Shown: one piece after another, positions 55,987 to 62,689 of the stretch | Layout: every line of letters begins with the position of its first letter | Position numbering within the stretch: the stretch's first letter is position 1 | From: Thermosynechococcus sp. | Lineage (GTDB): Bacteria; Cyanobacteriota; Cyanobacteriia; Thermosynechococcales; Thermosynechococcaceae | Length of the DNA: 64,000 nucleotides | Direction: 5' to 3' | NCBI RefSeq assembly: GCF_025999095.1 | Contig: NZ_AP024678.1 | Location: 62,001-126,000, forward strand | The notes under the pieces: model-generated | Told to the model about the DNA's origin: nothing | The model's input: the letters and a program-made list of their open reading frames with translations, nothing else | Databases searched by the model: none | Made by a program: the position numbers and the translations under genes

Positions 55987-56983
55987 TTGAACATCGTTTA
56001 CTTTGGCACACCGGAGTTTGCCCTTGCGCCCCTCCAACGCCTGTTGGCAACAGAGGTCTATCGGGTGTTGGGGGTGGTCACCCAGCCCGATCGCCGGCGG
56101 GGACGGGGCAACCAACTATCCCCTTCTCCCGTCAAGGCCTTAGCCCTTCGCCACAGGTTACCCATTTGGCAGCCCCCAACGCCTGCGTCGCGATCCGGAG
56201 CTGCCTGAAGTCTTGCGATCGCTGGCTGCTGATGTCTTTGTGGTTGTTGCCTACGGTCAAATTTTGCCCCAGTCCATCCTTGAAATTCCCCGTTACGGCT
56301 GCATCAATATCCACGGCTCACTGCTGCCGAAGTATCGCGGGGCGGCTCCGATTCAGTGGGCACTCTACCACGGCGAACAGCAAACCGGCGTGAGCACGAT
56401 GCTCATGGATGCCGGCATGGACACCGGCCCAATACTCCTAAAGCGCAAAGTAACGATTCATTTAGGGGATAACGCTGCTACCCTCAGCGCCAAGCTCAGC
56501 GAGATGGGTGCTGACCTACTGCTAGACACCTTGCAGCAACTGCCACAGCTTCAAGCCGAACCCCAAAACGAGGCTGAGGCTACCTACGCGCCCCTCATTC
56601 AAAAAAGGGACTATGCCATTGATTGGGGGCGATCGGCCCTAGCCCTCCACAACCAGGTGCGCGCTTTCTATCCCTATGCCTATACCCAGTGGCAAGGGAC
56701 ACCCTTGAAAATTTTGCAAACCTGGCCGCTGCTTCCCGAAGTGGCGGCCAAATTACCCGAACCCCTACAGTCTTATGTCGGTGAGCCTGAGGCCTCTGCC
56801 GCCCCCGGTACGGTGCTAGCCCTCATCAAGGGCTGGGGGCCAGTGGTACAGACGGGCAAGGGTCGCCTACTCCTGAGTCAAGTGCAGTTGAGTGGTCGCA
56901 AAGCGCAATCGGGGTGGGATTTTGTCAATGGGGTTCGACTGGCGATCGCCACGCAATTCGGTATTGGGCCCGCAGCTCTGTAA
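55987..56983 (+). pseudogene. fmt: methionyl-tRNA formyltransferase gene with single-base frameshift
   Basis: Two frames together make one Fmt protein. The first (TTG at 55987) gives [20 protein letters not shown] to [13 protein letters not shown] and stops at 56208. The second resumes with [20 protein letters not shown] and runs to 56983, with INIHGSLLPKYRGAAPIQWA and the catalytic Asn/His/Asp region (MDAGMDTGP). Removing one C from the run CCCCC at 56173-56177 restores [12 protein letters not shown], as expected in the family. The full-length product would be about 331 residues. The enzyme formylates initiator Met-tRNA. Either a sequencing error or a real frameshift in a C tract. Confidence 0.88.
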
Positions 56984-57053
56984 CTGAGTTTTAAGCAGGG
57001 GGGGCTTAACGTAACTAAATGTTAAGATTTTGCCGTTTTGACAGCATTTGGCC

Positions 57054-57083
57054 TTGACACCCCTCGGATTGGCTCACTACACT
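57054..57083 (+). promoter_or_regulatory. probable sigma70-type promoter of the RHH-ycf46 unit
   Basis: TTGACA (57054-57059), an 18-nt spacer and TACACT (57078-57083) form a good consensus promoter 33 nt before the RHH gene start. Another TTGACA lies at 57038. Transcription would start near 57090, at the edge of a 10-bp palindrome. Confidence 0.6.
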
Positions 57084-57091
57084 GGCACACA

Positions 57092-57101
57092 TACCTAGGT
57101 A
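57092..57101. promoter_or_regulatory. perfect palindrome TACCTAGGTA, candidate operator
   Basis: TACCTAGGTA is a perfect 10-bp inverted repeat located just downstream of the predicted -10 box and about 15 nt before the RHH-protein ATG. Ribbon-helix-helix proteins usually bind such short palindromes at their own promoter, so autoregulation is plausible but untested. Confidence 0.45.
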
Positions 57102-57115
57102 CGTCTCTAACCCCT

Positions 57116-57439
57116 ATGGAAGATAAGCAAAAGGTTACGTTGTATCTCTCCCCCGATGTGCACCGCCAGCTAAAGATTGCCGCTGTAGTCGAGCAGGAAA
57201 CAATGTCCACCCTTGCTGAGCGTGCTATTGAGTTTCTGCTGGCTCACCCAGAAGTACTGGCGGAATATGCCGAGCAAAAGCATGGCAATGTGCATCGGGT
57301 TTATCACTGCCCAGAGTGTGCCAGTGCCCTTGTCCTGCGGGGGGATGAGCTAACGGCCTTGGTCAATCAGCCCACTGTGATTGATGACGACAGCCTCAGT
57401 GTTCCTTCGCTCGCCGTCGAGTTGGTGTCTGCCCGCTAG
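57116..57439 (+). CDS. ribbon-helix-helix-like small protein
   Basis: A 107-residue protein. The N-terminal 45 residues (EDKQKVTLYLSPDVHRQLKI, then AAVVEQETMSTLAERAIEFL) have the beta strand and two helices of a CopG/ParD-type DNA-binding domain. A short Cys pair follows (YHCPECASAL), then a polar tail. It starts at the ATG 57116; the longer frame from 57038 would cross the promoter. It lies 49 nt upstream of ycf46. I infer a transcription regulator or an antitoxin-like partner. Confidence 0.65.
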   Translation: MEDKQKVTLYLSPDVHRQLKIAAVVEQETMSTLAERAIEFLLAHPEVLAEYAEQKHGNVHRVYHCPECASALVLRGDELTALVNQPTVIDDDSLSVPSLAVELVSAR

Positions 57440-57473
57440 GCCAGTGGCGGGGGTGTTGGGTCAGCCTTGCAAG

Positions 57474-57484
57474 AAGGAGGTGAT
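57474..57484 (+). promoter_or_regulatory. full-length Shine-Dalgarno sequence of ycf46
   Basis: AAGGAGGTGAT is complementary over its whole 11 nt to the 3' end of bacterial 16S rRNA. GGAGG ends 8 nt before the GTG at 57489, which settles the start of ycf46 and predicts very strong initiation. Confidence 0.85.
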
Positions 57485-57488
57485 TGCT

Positions 57489-59018
57489 GTGCAAGAAGAA
57501 TTGAGTATCCTAATCCAAGCGCAATATCCGTTGATCTACCTCCTGACCTCTGAAGAAGAGCGGGCTGAGCAGGCGATCGCCACCATTGCCCAAAGTCAAG
57601 TTGGGCCGCAAGGGCGGTCTCCCCGCAAGCTCTACATCTGGACAGTGACCCACGGCATGGTGGAGTATGGCCATCCCCGCAACAATAGTCACCACAATAC
57701 TGTCTCACCGGAAGCTGCCATTCAATGGGTTGTTCACCAACGGGAACCGGGCATCTACGTCTTCAAGGATTTGCACCCCTTCATTGATTCGCCCCCTGTC
57801 ACTCGTTCCTTACGGGACGCGATCGCTAGCTTCAAGAGCAGCCACAAAACCATTATCCTCATGTCCCCCGAAGCGGCGCAGCGAATTCCCGTTGAACTGG
57901 AAAAAGAAATCGTCGTTGTTGACTATCCCCTACCCAGTATTAACGAACTAGATGAGGTTCTCAGGCAACAGTTAGATTCCCGCGATCGCCGCCTCACCCC
58001 GGAAGCCCGGGAAAAGCTCGTCAAAGCCACCCTGGGCCTGACGCGGGATGAAGCCGAAAAAGTCTTTCGCAAAGCCAAAGTCACCGCTGGGCGGCTCACC
58101 GAAGCCGAGGTGGACATCATCCTCTCCGAGAAAAAGCAACTCATCCGCCGCAACGGCATCCTCGAATACATGGAAGTGGATGAAACCATTGATTCTGTGG
58201 GGGGCCTAGAGGAACTCAAAGTATGGTTACGTCAACGCGCCAACGCCTTCAGTGAAAAGGCTCGTGAATACGGCTTACCGCAACCGAAAGGGATGTTGAT
58301 CTTGGGTGTCCCCGGCTGTGGCAAGTCCCTCATTGCCAAAACCACCTCCCGCCTTTGGGGCTTGCCCCTGCTGCGCCTTGATATGGGTCGGGTCTATGAT
58401 GGTTCAATGGTGGGGCGATCGGAAGCAAATTTGCGCAATGCGCTGAAAACCGCTGAATCCATTTCCCCTGCCATTCTCTTTATTGACGAAATGGACAAGG
58501 CCTTTGCTGGCGGGGCAGGCTCCTCAGACTCCGATGGCGGTACCTCTAGTCGCATCTTTGGCTCCTTCCTAACTTGGATGCAGGAGAAAAAGTCTCCCGT
58601 CTTTGTCTTGGCAACAGCCAACCGGGTTGAGCGGCTCCCCGGTGAATTCTTGCGTAAGGGCCGCTTTGATGAAATTTTCTTTGTTGATTTGCCAAATGCC
58701 GAAGAGCGCAAGGAAATCTTTCGCATTCACCTCACTAAGCGCCGTCGTGAGATCGATCGCTTTGACCTAGAGCAACTGGCCAATATCTGTGATGGTTTTT
58801 CTGGTGCCGAAATTGAGCAGGCCATCATTGCTGCCATGTACGAAGCCTTTGCTCAAGGGCGGGAGTTTACCCAGTTAGACATTATTGCCGCTAGCCGTGC
58901 CACTCAACCCCTTTCCAAGACAATGCAAGAGCAGGTCACGGCACTTCGGGATTGGGCACGCCAACGGGCGCGTCCGGCGGCGGCTTCAGTGGCTGAATAC
59001 CAGCGACTGGAGTTCTGA
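57489..59018 (+). CDS. ycf46: AAA ATPase Ycf46
   Basis: A 509-residue AAA protein. The N-terminal part (about 1-235, with LIQAQYPLIYLLTSEEERAE) is a degenerate ATPase-like domain typical of Ycf46, and the C-terminal AAA module has Walker A GVPGCGKSLIAK (near 273), Walker B AILFIDEMDKAF (near 328), sensor ATANRVERLPGEFLRKGRFD and the arginine finger. Ycf46 is encoded in some plastids and, in Synechocystis, is linked to inorganic-carbon/photosynthesis regulation; its substrate is unknown. The GTG start is fixed by the strong ribosome site; the longer frame from 57381 is not real. It follows the RHH gene in the same direction. Confidence 0.92.
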   Translation: MQEELSILIQAQYPLIYLLTSEEERAEQAIATIAQSQVGPQGRSPRKLYIWTVTHGMVEYGHPRNNSHHNTVSPEAAIQWVVHQREPGIYVFKDLHPFIDSPPVTRSLRDAIASFKSSHKTIILMSPEAAQRIPVELEKEIVVVDYPLPSINELDEVLRQQLDSRDRRLTPEAREKLVKATLGLTRDEAEKVFRKAKVTAGRLTEAEVDIILSEKKQLIRRNGILEYMEVDETIDSVGGLEELKVWLRQRANAFSEKAREYGLPQPKGMLILGVPGCGKSLIAKTTSRLWGLPLLRLDMGRVYDGSMVGRSEANLRNALKTAESISPAILFIDEMDKAFAGGAGSSDSDGGTSSRIFGSFLTWMQEKKSPVFVLATANRVERLPGEFLRKGRFDEIFFVDLPNAEERKEIFRIHLTKRRREIDRFDLEQLANICDGFSGAEIEQAIIAAMYEAFAQGREFTQLDIIAASRATQPLSKTMQEQVTALRDWARQRARPAAASVAEYQRLEF

Positions 59019-59138
59019 CAAGCTTCCTTCTGTCTGCCCGGCGCAGATGGGAGAAAGACCCGACCACAGGGGTTTGGTTCGCCATAAATTGTGGTTCATT
59101 CAGTCCAATGTTTCTGTCTCAATCTGGAGGAAATCCAC

Positions 59139-59492
59139 ATGTCTCACTTCAGCACCCTGCGTACGAAAGTTACCGATGCTGAAATCTTGAAAGCATCCCT
59201 GCGGGATCTGGGCATTACGGTGAAAACCAATGCCGATGTGCGGGGCTACAACGGCCAACGCGTTCGCGCTGACATCGTCGCTGTCCTGGATGGCGAGTAT
59301 GATCTAGGCTGGTCTCGCAATGCTGATGGCACCTTTGATCTCATTGCTGACCTCTGGGGTGTGGCTAAAAAACACAACCAGACCGAGCTGATCAACTCGA
59401 TCAACCAAAAATATGCCATCAACAAAACCTTGGCTGAGGTGAAGCGCCCTGGCCTTCAGAGCGCCAACGTCAAGCTTGTGGTGCATAGCTAA
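59139..59492 (+). CDS. ycf35: Ycf35 / DUF1257 protein
   Basis: A 117-residue protein opening MSHFSTLRTKVTDAEILKAS, with VKTNADVRGYNGQRVRADIV and LGWSRNADGTFDLIADLWGV, all typical of Ycf35 (DUF1257), another gene retained in some plastids. Function unknown. The ATG has GGAGG 8 nt upstream. It lies 120 nt beyond ycf46, and an intrinsic terminator follows, so the RHH-ycf46-ycf35 set may end here. Confidence 0.92.
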   Translation: MSHFSTLRTKVTDAEILKASLRDLGITVKTNADVRGYNGQRVRADIVAVLDGEYDLGWSRNADGTFDLIADLWGVAKKHNQTELINSINQKYAINKTLAEVKRPGLQSANVKLVVHS

Positions 59493-59545
59493 TCCTGTTG
59501 CCAATTGCTTTGTACTGTCTAGCGCGCGTTCCCAAGTAATCTGCT

Positions 59546-59576
59546 GGCTGACTCCTGAGGGGTCGGCCTCTTTTTT
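59546..59576 (+). terminator. intrinsic terminator after ycf35
   Basis: A 10-bp stem GGCTGACTCC / GGGGTCGGCC (two G-T pairs) with a 3-nt loop is followed by TC and six T residues. It lies 54 nt downstream of the ycf35 stop and separates that unit from the methyltransferase gene. Confidence 0.88.
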
Positions 59577-59633
59577 ATCTCAGGATTAAGAATATGGTAT
59601 TTTGGCCATGAAGGTAACGATTGCTTGTATTGA

Positions 59634-60563
59634 TTGAGTTCTGGCCAACCGATTCAAGAACGCTTTTCTCCAGAGGCTAGGCTAGTGATTGCCAGCGGGG
59701 ATATCTGTGAGGTGGTTCGTCAGGTGCCGGATGAGGCCATGACGCTCATCTTTACGTCGCCGCCCTACAACCTCGGCAAGGCCTACGAAACGCCGGTGGC
59801 GATCGAGGACTATCTCCAAAGCCAAAGCGAAGTGATTGCTGAGCTCTATCGAGTGCTGCGGCCAGAGGGAAGTCTGTGCTGGCAAGTGGGGAATTTTGTT
59901 CAACGGGGAGAGGTTTATCCCTTGGATATTTTGTTTTATCCCCTCTTCAAGCGATTGGGTTTGAAGCTGCGCAATCGCATCATTTGGAAATTTGGCCATG
60001 GTCTCCATGCCACAAAGCGCTTTTCTGGCCGCTATGAAACGATCCTCTGGTTCACGAAGTCAGATGACTACATCTTTAATTTGGATGCGGTGCGTATTCC
60101 AGCCAAATATCCGGGGAAACGCCACTTCAAGGGTCCTAAGAAGGGCAAACCCTCGGGCAATCCCTTGGGCAAAAATCCAGCGGATGTCTGGGAAATCGTT
60201 CTTCAGGATTGGCAAGAACTGGTGTGGGATATTCCCAATGTCAAGTCCAATCATCCCGAAAAAACGTTCCATCCCTGCCAATTTCCCATTGAGTTGGTGG
60301 AGCGGTGCGTTCTTGCCCTCAGCCATGAGGGGGATTGGGTCTTTGACCCCTATATGGGGGTGGGATCATCGCTCTTGGCTGCCCTCATGCACAATCGGCG
60401 GGCGATGGGCTGTGAGAAGGAACCCGTTTATGTCAACATTGCTCGCCAACGGATTCAGGCCTATGCAAATGGCACCTTGCCCTATCGTCCCCTTGGCCGA
60501 CCGGTGTACACCCCCACAGGACGGGAGAGAATCGCGCAAATTCCTGAAGAGTGGCAACAGTGA
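59634..60563 (+). CDS. DNA methyltransferase, beta class, probably N4-cytosine
   Basis: A 309-residue methyltransferase. The catalytic motif is SPPYNLG (residues 42-48) and comes before the SAM-binding motif DPYMGVGSSL (near 237), the order of beta-class amino-methyltransferases; SPPY rather than DPPY is typical of N4-cytosine enzymes. No restriction endonuclease gene is adjacent, so it is an orphan. It may be the counterpart of the conserved cyanobacterial GGCC N4-methylase (Synechocystis sll0729 type), from memory. The start is TTG; the stop overlaps the next gene as GTGA. Confidence 0.85.
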   Translation: MSSGQPIQERFSPEARLVIASGDICEVVRQVPDEAMTLIFTSPPYNLGKAYETPVAIEDYLQSQSEVIAELYRVLRPEGSLCWQVGNFVQRGEVYPLDILFYPLFKRLGLKLRNRIIWKFGHGLHATKRFSGRYETILWFTKSDDYIFNLDAVRIPAKYPGKRHFKGPKKGKPSGNPLGKNPADVWEIVLQDWQELVWDIPNVKSNHPEKTFHPCQFPIELVERCVLALSHEGDWVFDPYMGVGSSLLAALMHNRRAMGCEKEPVYVNIARQRIQAYANGTLPYRPLGRPVYTPTGRERIAQIPEEWQQ

Positions 60564-61094
60564 ATTGGCGATCGCGCGAGGAACTGGTAGGCATTCCATC
60601 CAAGGGGGTGACCTTGATTGCCGAGAAATGGCTGACAGACAGGGGTGAAACCCTAGAATACTGGCGGGTAGAAAAGGCGGACTCTGTAATTGTCCTGCCG
60701 CTGCAAGGAGACACTATATTAATCTGCCTGCCGCCAACCTTGCCGGTGGGCGTTCAGCGAGCTACGGTGGATTTTCGCGGTAGGCAAGGGCTTCCCCATC
60801 AAACCCCCAGGGCAATGGTGCCGCAAATTTTGACACGGGAATTGGGAATGACGTCCGATGCGCTTCAAGCAATCATCCCCATCAGCGGGCAGCCTGGGCG
60901 GGTCAATGGTGCCTTTTCTAATCAATAAAGTGTGGGGCTTTGTTGCCGAACTGGCGCTAGGAGCAAGGGTCCCCGAAGCGGGGGGCAAGTTTCGGCTAGG
61001 GAGTCCGGACATCCCACAACTTCTTGCGCAGTTGGAGTGCTTGCAATGTCGCGCCCTTTTCTTGGAATGGCTGTATCAGTGCCGACCGGCCTAG
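60560..61094 (+). pseudogene. Nudix-fold-like gene broken by a single-base frameshift
   Basis: The first frame (GTG at 60560, overlapping the methyltransferase stop) gives VNWRSREELVGIPSKGVTLI through NGAFSNQ and stops at 60928. Deleting the T in CAATAAAGTG restores FSNQKVWGFVAEL, which continues in the next frame as LAQLECLQCRALFLEW to 61094. The whole resembles cyanobacterial Nudix-like proteins, but the Nudix box is degenerate (FRGRQGLPHQTPRAM...TREL), so hydrolase activity was doubtful even before the shift. The end of the second frame shares CTAG with the convergent gene, a sign that the full frame is genuine. A sequencing error is possible. Confidence 0.65.
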
Positions 61095-62689
61095 GTGATC
61101 GCTCGCTGCAGATGATTTTGCAAGGTTTTAGGGGGCAGGCCACTCTGGAGATGCTGCCACGGTAAGACAGTCTCCTCTGGCCAATTGGCAGTGACATAGG
61201 CTTCCAACTCGGGCAACTGGCCTCGCCGTTCCTTAAAAGCACGGCGATAACTGCCTAGGGAGGTGCCATAGTGGCGCACCTGCTCTAAAAGGGGAGCCAG
61301 CCGGCGATCGCCCCGCGAAATCAAGGCTTGAATCAACGAGTCATGATAGGATTCAGGGCGAAACTCAATCCCCAATTTGGCCAATTCTTTTTTCAAAAAC
61401 TGGAGGCGTTTTTCGGCCACGGGTTGTACACCCCACCACTGAAAGGGGGTATGGGCTTTGGGGACAAAGGTACTACAGCCAAGGGCGAGCCGCAGGCGCG
61501 GCGCTGTTTTTTTCAATTGGCGAAAGAGCTCCACCGTAGCTGCGACATCGGCCTCCGTCTCTGTGGGCAGTCCCACCATGCCATAGAACTTTAGCCCCTT
61601 GAGGCCACCGGCTTGGGCATGGCTAGCAGCAGCCAGAATCTCGTCAGTCGCAAGCTTTTTGTTGATCACTTGCCGCAGGCGCTCAGACCCGGTTTCGATG
61701 GCGATCGTCAGGGACTGACTACCCCGTTGACTCAACAGTTGCGCTAAGGATTCGGTGACCGTATTGGTGCGCACCGAGGCCAAACTCACCCGCACATGAT
61801 CAAATTGTGGCTGACCGAGATACTCGATCAAGGCAGGAAATTCGGGATGCTGGGTAATGGAGGCACCCAACAGTCCTAGGCGATCGCTGACGGCTAGCCC
61901 CCGCTCAATGGCGGCAATCAGTGTCTCTAGGCTCGCTGTGCGAAAGGGCAAAGTCAAATAACTGGCCAAACAAAAGCGACAAAGTTCAGGACAACTGCGC
62001 ACCACCTCCACCATGTAGATATTTTCCCAAGCGGCGCGGGGAGTGACCACCGTGGAGGCAGCAAGGGTATTACCGCGATGGACTTGTTTCGTGACTGTCG
62101 CTGGCACACTGGCCTTGAGCGGTTCAATCCCTTGAATCGGACCGGTGGCATGGGTATAGCTGACTTGGTAAAGACTGGGAACGTAAATACCGCTCACTTG
62201 GGCGAGGGCTTCTAACTGCTCTGCTCGCGGCGCCGTGCGCACCTGTGCCATTGTCTTCAGAAAGGGATCTAAGAGAGGTTCGGCGTCCCCCAGCAAAATT
62301 ACATCGAAAAAGTCGGCAAAGGGTTCGGGATTTGCCGTCAGCACCGGACCGCCGCCAAAGACCAAGGGGTGGCGATCGTGGCGATCGCGCTGCCAAATGG
62401 GAATGCCCAACTGCTCCAAAAGCACCAGTAAATTGCCGTAGTCCAACTCCCACGAGAAGGAAAAACCGACCAACTCTGGATCGCGAGGCAGTGGCTCCTG
62501 TACATCGGTAAAGAGGCGACTCACCGCCACATCAGCACGGCTGGCCAGTTGTGCCCACACCAGTTGATAGCCCAAGCTGGTAATGCCAACGCTGTAGGTA
62601 TTGGGAAAGCCATAGATAACGCGCAGCGCGTCTGGCCGGGGGCGCGATCGCTCAAAGAGGAGGGCTTCAGCAGCAAAGGGGGAGTTCAC
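61091..62689 (-). CDS. B12-binding radical SAM protein
   Basis: A 532-residue protein with an N-terminal cobalamin-binding-like Rossmann domain (about 20-190, with GDAEPLLDP) and a radical SAM domain with SCPELCRFCLASY (C-x3-C-x2-C, near 232-239), ETGSERLRQVINK and GLPTETEAD. Such proteins methylate or rearrange unactivated carbons; this family is near the TIGR03960 group next to ribosome or tRNA factors, but no substrate is known. The GTG start directly follows the TAG of topA, so they are cotranscribed. Its stop overlaps the Nudix-like gene. Confidence 0.85.
   Translation of the reverse strand: MNSPFAAEALLFERSRPRPDALRVIYGFPNTYSVGITSLGYQLVWAQLASRADVAVSRLFTDVQEPLPRDPELVGFSFSWELDYGNLLVLLEQLGIPIWQRDRHDRHPLVFGGGPVLTANPEPFADFFDVILLGDAEPLLDPFLKTMAQVRTAPRAEQLEALAQVSGIYVPSLYQVSYTHATGPIQGIEPLKASVPATVTKQVHRGNTLAASTVVTPRAAWENIYMVEVVRSCPELCRFCLASYLTLPFRTASLETLIAAIERGLAVSDRLGLLGASITQHPEFPALIEYLGQPQFDHVRVSLASVRTNTVTESLAQLLSQRGSQSLTIAIETGSERLRQVINKKLATDEILAAASHAQAGGLKGLKFYGMVGLPTETEADVAATVELFRQLKKTAPRLRLALGCSTFVPKAHTPFQWWGVQPVAEKRLQFLKKELAKLGIEFRPESYHDSLIQALISRGDRRLAPLLEQVRHYGTSLGSYRRAFKERRGQLPELEAYVTANWPEETVLPWQHLQSGLPPKTLQNHLQRAIT

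Noticed and set aside
56173-56177. Programmed frameshifting in fmt
   Set aside because: The C5 run lacks a slippery heptamer, stop-codon stimulation or pseudoknot that I can see, so error or mutation is simpler.
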